A stretch of DNA of 64,000 bases from Rotaria socialis (Eukaryota > Rotifera > Eurotatoria > Philodinida > Philodinidae): contig CAJNYU010000019.1 of assembly GCA_905331475.1 (NCBI GenBank), positions 1 to 64,000 on the forward strand, in the 5' to 3' direction. A program made the position numbers and the translations under genes. Shown here piece by piece: positions 35,075 to 46,331 of the stretch (position 1 is the stretch's first letter; every line of letters starts with the position of its first letter). The notes under the pieces are model-generated. The model ran no database searches. It saw only the letters and a program-made list of their open reading frames with translations, and was not told the origin of the DNA.

Positions 35075-36290
35075 CTATTTTCGGCTTTTTGCCTTTTGAA
35101 CAATTCGCTTTGCTTGCTCTAAACTCATGTCCTCTTCATCGAGTTCATAGTTCATATCCTCTTTGCTTTCCTCTTCTTCAACTTCTTTCACTTCTATTGT
35201 TTTAAATTTGGATGCCATTTCAGACATATCAGCACATTTCGAATAACATTCTTCGGCTGTTTTTGACGTAGCACCAGCTTTGTTGCGCATCTGCTTCGTA
35301 CGCGTCTTTCTTGAAGCAAAATAATGATTAATACGTGTCGCTGTCTCTCGATCATCGACTCCATCTTCTTCTGCTTGTTGTATTTCACGAGCAATATCTG
35401 CCTGGGCATTTTGCATAAGACGTTCTAATGTTATTTCTTCACGTACGCCACCAATAATTACTTGAGCTAATAATTGCGCATTAATCATTGGAACATATTG
35501 TCCACCGGTAATGTAGGCAATGGTCATGAAAAAATCTCGATACCGAACTAAAAAGAAAGAGAGAAAACTAATTAGATACGGCTCAAAAGATTTCAAAGAA
35601 CTAACCTATGGGTGGTTCAACACCGACTGCATACAAGGTGATACGATGTTCGGCCATGTCTCGTGCGATTCTTAATGGGTCGTAACCAGCAGGACATCCA
35701 TTCGGGAAACTGTCTCCATTCGGATCGAGACCGTGTGGTGGCGCATCAGAAATAAGAATACAAATCCTAGTGGCCTCTCGGCGCCATGATAGATTGATAA
35801 TATCGTGAAGTGCATCAGCCACTGCCTCCGGTGTATCACCGCCACCCTCTGCTCGACATTCTTGAAGCCAACTTTCCATCTCGTTAACACTATTTGTGAA
35901 ATTATGTACACGAGTGACAAATGTTGTATCCTATATAACGACATTACATTCGATGGAATTCTTATTACACGCACTATAACCACTCACTTGAGGAGGATGG
36001 TCCCGATATTCGACAAGTGCTAAACGGACGTCACTCTTTTCGCTTCTCACAATTTCTTCGACAATGGCACGAATGTTATTTTTAGCACCTTCGATGTACG
36101 AAGCCATTGATCCAGTACAATCCATTGCAAATGCAAGATCTATACTCGAAAGATAAATCTTTTCGATTTTAAAATCATTACTTTTTAAAATCTTACCGAG
36201 AATCGATGCATCATGTTCAGCCAATTCTGGTTGCTCAGGTTTATCAACGTGAAGTCCAGAGGTCACTTTAGAATGTTGACGTCTACTCAT
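35075..36290 (-). CDS. VWA-domain protein resembling the VWA of VwkA-type alpha-kinases
   Basis: Three exons join in frame: 35988..36290, 35606..35930, 35075..35547; 366 aa. The von Willebrand A domain covers about residues 48-255. The MIDAS motif is DCTGSM at 57-62 (DxTGS where DxSxS is usual), followed by ALVEYRDHPPQ, AEGGGDTPEAVADALH (the MIDAS Thr/Gly-Asp loop), ICILISDAPPHG and ITLYAVGVEPPI. This is the VWA subtype seen in Dictyostelium VwkA. The alpha-kinase domain is absent: the protein instead ends in a charged, Glu/Lys-rich helix (about 280-366). MIDAS domains bind a divalent metal and a partner protein. No signal peptide, so probably intracellular. Confidence 0.85.
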
Positions 36291-36526
36291 TTTTTAATAA
36301 GATAACACAAATTAGAAAATGAATGTAGGTGTATGTAGAATTACTCCTTTTTATAGATGGCCATAATTCTTACTCTATTAAAAACGTGTTGTGCAACTTT
36401 CAGTATTTCATCAGCCGACGTCACTTCTCAGTAATACCAAAAATAAAGTGTAGGCTGATGAAATGCAGACAGATAATATGCTGAAATAGAGACAAACATG
36501 GGAGTTATTTTCTTTTAACGTCATAT

Positions 36527-36742
36527 CTATCCATGTAGCCGATTTTAGGAAATAATGGACATTGCAATGCATTATTTTACTATAGAAATGCAATGTATGC
36601 AATTACATGATAATGCAACCTATTTAATGCATTGAAAAGCCAAAAAATAATTAATTATAGTGCATTAATTCATTTCTTTTGAAATAATGGAAAATAATGG
36701 GTCAGTTTTTCATTATTCATCCATTATCGGCTACATGGGTAG
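36527..36742. mobile_element. MITE with TA target duplication (Tc1/mariner-like)
   Basis: Terminal inverted repeats CCATGTAGCCGAT (36531-36543) and ATCGGCTACATGG (36726-36738) are perfect over 13 bp; extended to CTAYCCATG.. they match 16 of 17. Both ends abut TA, compatible with a TA duplication. The interior is AT-rich with repeated AATAATGG and TGCATT words and has no coding capacity. Confidence 0.75.
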
Positions 36743-36881
36743 TAACGAAGAAGCCAGTATGTTTGAGTGTGAGTCAACCAATAAACATGACACTCTATCT
36801 CCTACTGAAGCGACAAATTTGTCGAAAATGAAATAAGAAATTTAATGTAGTTGAATATAAATTAATTAAAGGGAATAGTAC

Positions 36882-37178
36882 CCCAGGTCGAACATTCCGG
36901 CCACCGGATCCCGTAGGATACTCCAGGGAATATGCGGGAAAGTCACCGTATCCTGCAGGAAAACACGGGAAGTCGCTGGAACATGGAAGCAGTATTCCGG
37001 TCAAAAATACGGCCGGACTTTTCCGGCGAATTCCTGCCAAGTTCCGGTGCTTTCCGGCAGGAATTGATCGGAAATCACTGGAAAAAACGCGAAAAATTTC
37101 CAACCGGAATACTGCTTCCACAAAATCAACGGAATTACCCGGAACCGGCCGTTTCCAGGCCGGACTGTTCGACCTGGG
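36882..37178. mobile_element. GC-rich foldback element, copy 2 (297 bp)
   Basis: Outer terminal inverted repeats of 21 bp (left CCCAGGTCGAACATTCC.., right ..GACTGTTCGACCTGGG; 19 of 21 match). Inner perfect 17-bp inverted pair GGAAGCAGTATTCCGGT (36985-37001) and its complement (37103-37119). CCGG and TTCC words repeat throughout, making a GC island in AT-rich DNA. Long ORFs on both strands are compositional. Copy 3 at 46332 has nearly the same length in opposite orientation. Confidence 0.85.
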
Positions 37179-38365
37179 ACACTGTTTTATTTCGTCGACA
37201 CGTTTCGTGCTTGGGATTACTGGTGTCGCCGACAAGAAATTCACCCATTCACAGCCAATCTGGATAATGCTCAAGGATTATTTTGGTTGTTCGAAACTCA
37301 CTGTGTATTATTGATCCGATTATTAGAAAACTGACTCCAAATTATTTTAAACGTAGGACTATCATCTTTTTAGTGATTCATACATTTGTAAGCAAAAATA
37401 GTGAATATTTTGAAATTTTCCGTGTTCTCTGACGTGGCTATGTGGTGCCTCTTCTATTGTATGAATCATTCAACACGAAACAGAACCGTTTGTTTGATGT
37501 CTATGCCTTATATATTTTTTCTTTCGCCGATAATCGGCTTACTTTGGTGACTGTCGATCGCGAATCTTTGTCAACTTCTAATAAAAGTAGCATAGCAATA
37601 ATATTTAAGTGAACTGAAGCGAAATCCTGAGGGTATAGATGCACTTGTGCGTGCTCTTGTACTCTCTGTTTCATCCACACTCCACACCATCAGGCTACGA
37701 CAAACAACAGAAGTAAGCAAGATAAAATCCACTTGTGACTATGCTACCTAATCATAAAAAGACAGATTTGAACCTTCATTGTAATATTATCTGATTAGCG
37801 AGTGTAGATTTTTATTTTTAATCCTTTATGTCTGTAACGGAGAGAGCTGGTGGCTCGGGAGCCACAAAAACTTTGCGTTTAGCCTTCCACTCACTATTTT
37901 GCTTCTCAAATATATTTCAATTCCACAAAATTATTATTATACAATATTATAAACAACGCAAACTTTGAAAGAAGATTCCTACACTAATGTGACAAACCAT
38001 GTAACTTAAAAAAATGATTATTCGTTCAATTCGCCGAGTAATTAAAATGATTACAAAAAAAAGTTGTCGTCGAGGTAAATTTAACATTACTATAATTAAA
38101 ATAAATTTCATTCAATAGCCGATTTTACAAAATTTATATAGTACTTTCTCTTTTTTCCCGTTTTCTCCTTTCCTATTTCTTAATTTTTTCTTTTCGTTTT
38201 TTTCTTTTTTCTTTTCATTAATTTTAATCTTTATGTGCTTTAAGAGTTATACATCTGCATTATTGCTTATTCAAATTGTTCAATTTGTTTTTCGTTCGAA
38301 CGACCTCACTCTCTAGTTAGTATCTACGTAGTCGATGATGAATTGTCGCGATGAACATGGTTTTC
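37179..38365. other. Intergenic, no convincing gene
   Basis: Contains a pyrimidine-rich tract at about 38145-38220 just beyond the 3' end of the guanylyltransferase-like gene. No other feature. Confidence 0.5.
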
Positions 38366-40492
38366 TTATTGATCTTTTTTCAAGTCACACAGAGTTTCTC
38401 TTGTGACCGGTCTTTTCAGTGCATCTATAACACTCTTAGCTGCTTCTTTTGAATTAGGACACGGTCTATCATCACGTAACCGATGAAAGTGCCATTGGCT
38501 ATCTTTGTACGAACATGAAATAATTTTGTTGTCATACTGCTCCAAATTCGGTAAGTAACGCATCGTGGCGTACGGATCATTCTCGTGATTGAGAAAGAGA
38601 TCAGCATTCTTCTCTGTAAGTCCACTTATCTTTGAAGAATTGACAGTAATTTTCAAACGAAACTCGATTGTCTCATTTTCCTTCCATTTTAGTACGCGTA
38701 GACATTCACCGGACTTGTAAGCATCTTTTTCTGGTAAAAAAAGTAATCCATCGATTTCATGAGGTATAGTTTCAATAAAGTTCCGGCTAATAAGGTTGTT
38801 TACTTCTGACAAACCAAAGAAGTATTTATTTCGTATCGAAAACGGTTGCGTTGCCTTTTTAATGTGGCTATTTCCAATGACTTTGTTGCGTATATTGACG
38901 ATCGATTGAAAAATGAGCGTCAAACGTTGCGGAAATGTTTTTTTGCTCACGTTTTGGCCATTATACATGATGATATCGCTGATCCAAAAGCTAGGCTCAT
39001 TTGAACCATCGGCATTATTAATTATAAATTCACCATCGACTAATGTGTCTTTGAGATGACTTGTGTACTCCGCATCGCATGGAAATTGGATATGATCAAC
39101 GCTGAATAAATTATCACCTTGATCGAGCATGTACACTTTATCTTTGTCTTCTATTAACATCATGTATCGTTTCCCAACCGATTTCCAACTTATCAAATAG
39201 GATGATTGCAAAATTATGTCATAATTTCCACGATGCATGCGTACAGGATGAGTTCCCGGAAATCCTCGACGAGTCCATCCACATAATCGTCGGTATTTAT
39301 TTCGAATATTGTCCATCAATGGATTGACACAGATGGGCACCACATCGCGCAAGGGAACGAAAAATTGTGGAGTAGATGACTTTGGTGATGCTGCACGACA
39401 TCGTTTAGCTGATTGGTCAGAAGCATAATTCGAGTTGGAACGTTTGTTACCTCCACTTGTGGTAGGTTGATCATTTGATTCAACTTTCTGGTCACTACTT
39501 GTCAGACAAAAGTTGGGAATTGCTGACTACAAAATAAGTGCAATGTGTTCATCCCCTAATTTGTGTATCAATGCGTCTTACACGAGTAAATTTCTCTCTT
39601 TCCTATTCAGGTTTCAAACAAACTAGAGGAAATAAAACTGAATTAGCCACTAAATCATCTCAAAATGCTTTTTAGTACGGCCCCTTTGGGGCTAAAATAT
39701 GTTGCGAGAGAATCGATCGGTAGAAACAAAATGTCGTATTTAGTTTTTGTATGCTTGCTAACATCTGTAATGGGGGAGGGAGAGAAGACGTATAAATCTC
39801 GTCTTTAAAATTGCACTTACGGATTCTTGTTGGAGCCGACCAGGTTTCATCAAAATACTGCTGCCTTCAACCGATCGAGTAGATTTTAATTTCTTAATCG
39901 TGTCATCTACGAGCGTCAAATGTTGTAACTGGCTCAAAATCTGCATTTGCTCTTTGGCACCTTTTTCTGTATCGTCTTCCCGATAGTCCTTGATACGTTG
40001 TTCAGTTTGTTGAATTTTTTCTGGTAACTTATTCTCGTCCAGAATCTTCAATTTCTCCAGTCCATTGACCAGCTGTTGGTCGAGTCGACAATGTTTTAGC
40101 GCATTGGTACAGTCTTCAACTGATCCAGAGGATTTCAATGTCGTAATCGTGCCATCTACGAGCTTCAAATGTTGCAACTGCCGCAAAACCTGAATTTCCT
40201 TTTCGGCATGTTTTTCTCTATCATTTTCTGGATAATCTTTGATACGTTGCTGAGTTTGTTGAATTTTTTCTGGTAATTTATCCACGTTCGGAATTTCTAA
40301 TTTCTTCATTCCATTGATCAGCTCCTGTTCTAGTTCAGAAATAGTGGATTCATCTTCGTCGTCTGTCCGAGTAGGTGATTGATGAAATGTTTGTTTTTCT
40401 CTATACGACATGCGATTTCCTTCTGCAAACATCTTTGAATCGTGTTGAAGTAGTAAAGGGTTGAATGCGGTGATACTAAATGTAGAGTACAA
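38366..40492 (-). CDS. mRNA-capping guanylyltransferase-like protein with coiled-coil N-terminus
   Basis: Two exons join in phase 0: 39821..40492 and 38366..39526; 610 aa. N-terminal part: two tandem 83-residue repeats (249 bp at DNA level), each with KLPEKIQQTQQRIKDY and LRQLQHLKLVDG, predicted coiled coil. C-terminal part (about 285-600) matches metazoan capping enzyme guanylyltransferase: Y-L-I-S-W-K, YMMLIEDKDKVYMLD, LVDGEFI (D388), WISDIIMYNGQNV, EIDGLLFLP, RVLKWKENETIEFRLKI, YDNKIISC and RLRDDRPCPNSKEAA. Two things are odd. Motif I, normally KxDG, is KSVG (K339, V341): the lysine that takes GMP is kept but the Asp is Val (codon GTT, 39176-39178). The N-terminal RNA triphosphatase domain is missing. 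A housekeeping copy is presumably elsewhere; this one may be inactive or repurposed. Confidence 0.85.
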
Positions 40493-43354
40493 GAGTTATT
40501 AACGTGTTTTTTGTTCGATCACTATTTCAAGAAGTATTCTGATTCAAGTTTATAACTAGGAGAATATCTGTTATCTGTTAGAATAATGTACGATGAATTC
40601 AGCCTTCAGGTGTTTGCTTTAAATTTCAGTTTGATTCCAAAATTGCTGTGCCGTGTCTTTTGTTTGTTTAAAATTCATTCTTAGTTGTTTGTAAAAATAA
40701 ATCCTATATCTTCAGTCTCAACATTCTCATAATAAATATTTGATTCTGTATCTTATCTCTCTCGCTCTCGCTACCGATCGGAGAACGATATTGTTATGTT
40801 CCTCATGCAAATTTGATTAAACTCAGCTGTTAATCGAGCAAACGAGTTGATTGTCTTACCAACAATATATTTATCAATACAAATCCAATGTTAAATGATA
40901 CGCATTGTATTCGATCTTATAATGTCGTATACTTCGTGAAGAAATTACATGAGTATTGCTAAGTCAAAACATTTTCCCGTTGACTTATTGATTGACATCA
41001 GGCAACAAAAATGATTAATTTTTTCTATTTCTCAATTTCTTTGTTTTTACATAGCTAAGAGCGAACAAAGTAAAACTTTAATAGTAGTATAATCAGAACT
41101 TTGCCGATAGAATCACGGACACAATTAACATACAAACATGAAAATTGTTGATGAGAGGAAACGTCAAAAGAATGAAAACTTATTCTTTTATGATAATATC
41201 TTCAGATTTTATTGAAACTTACTTAATGAGCCAACTAGTTGAATAACTAAATTCTTGAAAGAAGAATTGAATGATGATAATATAATATTAAAGTTTAATC
41301 TAAAATAAAATAAACTTATCCATTAAAGACAAATTCTCTGTTAAAATTTTATTATCACTTTCAATCTGAGATGAATTTTCTTTTCAATTTTAGCTACGCA
41401 TACTTTGTGTGGAACAGCGAGTTGTCAATGGGAAGCATTGAGTGTTTCAGATATTTCAAAGTCACACAGCTTAAACTATTAGTCAAAAACTGAAATGCGC
41501 ATCAGTTCTACTTAAATAAAAGATACATTCTAGTACTCAAAATCCTTGTATATAGTGTTGTGCGACGCACTATTACAAATGCTCCGAAAATTTTACATCG
41601 AGCCACTGCAAAATATGTTTACTGGGTATTTTTTTGCGTGACTCAGCTTAAAAAAAATATTTCATACTTTTCGTTTTCTTTTAGTTACCATAGGAACCAG
41701 AAAAGAATTTTGCTTCTACCATTATTGACAACTGCGAAAGATATTTGTTGGTTTTTAAACGACACCAACGGCTGAAAAGTATTTTTAATTTTCTAAATCA
41801 TATTACCTTAGAGACAGCAACATTCTGAAGGGTGCTTTTGTTACTTTCTACACAGGGGTGAACAGGAAAGATAAAGTCTTCATCAACATAAGTAACTAAA
41901 GCAAGGAATAGAACGAAAACAAAAGGAATGATAGAAGATACAGTTGGCTACTACTGATAGCGTAAGTGTGCGATAAAAGAAACCAATATTTGATAGTCTC
42001 TGTGAGTGTGAGTGTGAAGCTCCTCTTCAAATATACCCACATACTGTGGACGGCTAAAAACATCCTCGGTAGGCGATTGGATTGATCCGAGGCAAGAATG
42101 AAAAAAATATTTCCATGATCAAAAGATATGAGAGATTTTATGCTTTCATCTGAATCGTTGAAAAACTCCATACTGTTATTTCAATCTTCTTCAGAAGTAA
42201 GATAATCACGACGCTTCGACGCTTTAGAATTTGATGATAACAATACTTGAATAATTACTTTTAAATCATCAATTTATTTTTATATGACGCAATTTAAGTC
42301 TACAGACTGTTTTTGAGAGCTTCGAAGTTAATGGTATCTTATGCTGTGAAAAGACAAAGAATAGAGCATCTTACAAGCTACTTATTCAAGTAGACAAAAC
42401 TGAAAAATAAGAGTCAGAATATTACTCCTGTAATAGACATGTGCTACTGATATAGATATCGGTGTTAGTTTTCGATTTGGAATCACTGTCATATCAATGA
42501 ACTAATGCTCGATCGGAATCAAATGGAGAAAAAATAAAAATTGCCATAGAACTAGAAGATTTTGAAAATGTTTTCATTATCAAAATCTCGTGTTATAGGT
42601 TTGATTTTTGGCACGACAATCGAAATTCTATTACACTGCATATTCATGATAGTCAACATACATTGATTTAATTTCAACTCACTTAAATATTATCGTTGTG
42701 TTAATTTTATTAGAAATTTAAAAAAATTCGCGATCGACAGTCAATAACGTAATTCGGTTCTTCATATTAATAGTGAAGTTTTACTGTTCTATGAAATCAA
42801 CTGTTGAAGTATTTTTTGTGCAAGGGTGTGGGTGTGGGTGGACACTTATTCTTACCCACACGCACCAACCCACCCACCCTACAAGAGAAGTTTGTCCATT
42901 AGTCTAAAAATTCTGGTTACGTCGCTGGGGAAGTACAATATATGTTGTACGTAAAAATATATTTCGTCAAAATTCGATTCATAACCTTTCGATTTAATGA
43001 ATTTGCTGTAGATTCATCACAAGTCGAATCAATCACGATAACGATTTAAGGATACAAAGTGTATACTGTAGTACTCAGCTATTGTATGCTGATTCCTAAT
43101 ATCATATTTATACACTCAGAAAAGTAAGTTTTTAGCGCAAAAAATCTCCGAATAACAGTCATATTTTATTTCGAAAAGTCGTATTTTCTCAGCACAGATT
43201 TGTCAAAATAGAAAATCTTCGCTTAATATTTTTTTCGCGTATACAAGCACTAGTTTTGAACAATTGTGTGAGGGAAAAGAGGAATCTCACAATATTTTTT
43301 CCTCAAAAGAACGTACTAAAGACGTTTCTATATGTTGTAACTCGAGGCGTTCTA
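40493..43354. other. Intergenic; telomere-like pair and hAT terminus relic
   Basis: No convincing gene. GGGTGTGGGTGTGGGTGG at about 42824-42841 faces CCCACACGCACCAACCC.. at about 42857-42880, an inverted telomere-like pair. CTGGTTACGTCGCTGG at about 42911-42926 resembles one end of the hAT-type element at 17535 and may be a solo terminus. Confidence 0.5.
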
Positions 43355-44040
43355 TCAAATCAGGTCAAATAAGTCGGATCTTATTACATCATAATAAAAT
43401 GTTTGTTGTTTCTTCGGTTTCCAAAAGTCTGAGTTAATTACTACGCCGTGAAGGAAAAATGAATTCTTGATTCGTTTATTACTGACTGGAACAGAAATAT
43501 TTACTGTTGAATTACATGGAAATATATCACATACTTTGTAATAAATATGTGCTAGTTCACCAATGATCACATGCCAAGTATATTCGAGTGTTCTACTAGT
43601 AAGTGCATCGGAATATCGACTAACCAAAACATAATTGGCAATATTTGAATAAAATATCTTTGGATGCACTAGTTAATGGCATATAGTTATGTTTATTCCA
43701 CTGTAGCGCTCGTATGGCGGTAACAATATCTGAGGGGCCTTGTTAATACCAAGATGTTCGATGTCCATGAATGAAAGCTATTGATGATGATAGACTCGAA
43801 TAATGATCAACAATGTATTGGAGATCAGCTACAGCTTTTCTGCCTTTATTAATTGGCATCTTATGATGATATATTGATGGATTTTCTGACCGTGTATAAA
43901 CAATATGTGGAATTCCATCATTAGTTACCAGCTATAGTCAATCTAATTTTTCAATAAAATGTGATACAACCATACTTTTGGATAATCGAGATGATGCATT
44001 TGTTCGTAAAGAAGAATTCAGTTTGATATGTGACTAAATG
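43355..44040 (-). pseudogene. DUF3431-family protein pseudogene
   Basis: Minus-strand frame reads GIPHIVYTRSENPSIYHHK, MPINKGRKAVADLQYIVDHY, SSLSSSIAFIHGHRTSW, a TAA, then QGPSDIVTAIRALQWNKHNY and, further on, RTLEYTWHVIIGE. These are the DUF3431 hallmarks: NKGrEa..YL.yIi..Y..L.....F.HGHr.sWH, and the late EyTWH.iFGe. At least three stops interrupt it: TGA and TAG shortly before the GIPHIVY segment and the TAA after SWY. The last 104 codons (43355-43669) are open. DUF3431 proteins have no firm biochemical role, though they resemble glycosyltransferase-like enzymes. Dead copy. Confidence 0.75.
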
Positions 44041-44328
44041 AATGAAGAATGAATAAGCTTCGAAGATTGAAATTGTAATAACTCACAAAAATTGAAAAAT
44101 GGGTCTACGAACGATGCGCATGACGAAAGTTACGCACGGATGCTCTGCGCACGAAATAAAAATTCACATTGATAAATAAGTAATCATATTATCCACTGTA
44201 TCATACACTGTAATTAATAGACATAGTCTTCTTAATTGTCTAAATTAATCATTTTGAGTGTGATCGTCTGATCTATATATAAAATAATCATTCACATTGG
44301 AAAAAATCATAATCTATTATTTTCAAAC
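44041..44328. other. Spacer between two divergent pseudogenes
   Basis: About 290 bp, AT-rich, nothing recognised. Confidence 0.4.
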
Positions 44329-46036
44329 ATGCTCACTCCTATCGAATTCACTACTACTTCAAAAGGTCGTCCATTGATGATACTAGATGGCTATTTATAC
44401 AATAGAGATCGTCGAACTTACACAAAAACGTATTGGCGTTGTGAAAATCAGAAAAGTTTGAATTGTCATTATCGATTACACACATGTAATTCTACTAGTA
44501 CTGAAACTCATATCTTAATATTAAAGCAAACTGGAACTCATTCGACAAGTTGTAATCGTGATTTAATTAAAATTACGCTAAGAAAATTACGTAAAGACGT
44601 TTTGGATCGTACAAAAAGTACTCAAGAAACAACAGATGCTGTATTATCACAATGCATCTCAAAATTACCTGATCCGCCTCGCATAAAGTTACCACCATTA
44701 GATCATATCAAAAGAACTATCCAGCAACAACGAAAAAGGATTGATTTACCACCAGCTCCAAATAATATGGATTTTCCTTGTATACCTACGATTTTACAAA
44801 CAACTAAACGAAATGATAATTTCTTACGTATAGATACCGGTCCAGGTGAGTAATGCACGCTTTCCTCACGATTTAATTTAAAATATTTTCTAGAGAGTAC
44901 ACTGACTAATTCATTTTTATATATTTCTTTAGGACCTGATCGAGTGTTGATCTTCAGCAGTCCCGAACAAACTGCAATTTTAAAATCTGCATGTGATTTT
45001 TTGATGGACAGAACTGTTGATGTAAGCTGGATTTTTTGCAACTAAGTACTATACACTAGTTAAAATTTTCTAATTTAATTTAGGTAGTACCAGAGATATT
45101 TTATCAACTATATGTGATCCATGCTGTTGATCGTGGACATGTTATTCCTGTAGTATTTTGTTTACTACAAAGAAAAAGCACAGCTACATATAAAAAAATG
45201 ATCAATAAAATTGTAGAATTTGCTCCAACTTGGAGTCCTCGAACCATAATGCTTGACTTTGAGAAAGCAGTTGCAAACGTGCTTTCAAACAATTTTCCAC
45301 AAGCTTGTCTCTCAGGATGTTATTTTCATTTACGACAGAGTATTCATCGAAAACTACACGTATGACTTATTTATACGCGAGTAAAACATGCTAAATGTAT
45401 CGTTATGATTACAACTATTTCGTATAATTTTTTATTTAAGAACAAGGTCTACAAAAGAGATACGAAGATGATGTTGGTTTTGCTCATGGTATTCACAAAG
45501 TGGCAGCATTGGCATTTATTAACCCAAATGATGTAATTAATGCATTTGCTGATCTTAGCACTCATCTTGGTGACGGCTTTCAAAGTATGTTAGATTATTT
45601 TGAAGATACTTACATTGGTCGCTTTCGTGCAAATGGATCACGTGCGAGGCCTCTATTTAATATTAAATATTGGAATGTTTATGAACGAGCCAAAAACCAG
45701 TAGATGAGAACTAATAACTCTGCTGATGGCTGGGACAGGCGAATCAGTACGCGTATAAATATAAAATAAAAAAAGAAATTCTATATATGAATACATTTCT
45801 CATTTCAGGATGCGTTTTTCAATGTTCACATCCAACACTATGGAAATTCATTGATAAATTAATATTAGAGAAAGATTCACAAATTCACACAAAAATTGCT
45901 CGAGTCAATGCTGGAGAACCAACGACAAAGAAAAAGAAATATTAGTATCTCGATAAACGCTTACTGAATCTTGTTTTAAATCCACATCAAAATGTGATTG
46001 AGCAAATAAGTGGTGTAGCTCATAATATCATTTTGT
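44329..46036 (+). pseudogene. FLYWCH zinc finger / MULE transposase, degenerate
   Basis: Exons: 44329..44845, 44933..45021, 45084..45359, 45441..45746, 45809..46036. Exon 1 carries a FLYWCH finger (GRPLMILDGYLYNRDRR, T-Y-W-R-C-E-N, C-H-Y-R, then the H-S motif). Exon 3 carries the MULE transposase core: VIHAVDRGHVIPVVFCLLQ, IMLDFEKAVANVL (DDE-type Asp/Glu) and GCYFHLRQSIHRKL (CxxH). Exon 4 continues GLQKRYEDDVGFAHGIHKVA and RPLFNIKYWNVYER. It does not join exon 3 in frame with the splice sites seen. A TAG at 45701 precedes the conserved RTNNSADGWDRR, and another at 45943 precedes YLDKRLLNLV. So this is a decayed transposase or a recently dead domesticated copy. Confidence 0.85.
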
Positions 46037-46331
46037 AATTTATTATCCTCGTTAGAAATATGTACACTACTGTATTTATTTGTATCTATATAGTTAAAAC
46101 TAAACTCTTTTCGTGCTTTACGTACTGTATTAATTATTGTATTTATGATTTTTGCAATAAATTAAAGTTGTTGTTGTTATTGGTACTTCTGCACATTTTT
46201 ATAAATTTTTAACACATAAATGTGAATTTTTTTATTTCTTGCGCAACTCACTGGTGCGCATCATCAAGTGAGCAAGTTTCTGCGTGTGCATCGTTCGGGA
46301 TCCCGTTCTATTTCTCTCTGAATCACAAGTG
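46037..46331. other. Short intergenic stretch
   Basis: AT-rich 3' flank of the transposase pseudogene; nothing recognised. Confidence 0.4.

Noticed and set aside
36795..37274. 159-codon (-) and 111-codon (+) ORFs
   Set aside because: Same reason: foldback copy 2. The equivalent ORFs at 46222-46633 are rejected too.
43080..43350. Extension of the DUF3431 pseudogene downstream
   Set aside because: The frame stops at 43355 and nothing beyond resembles the family.
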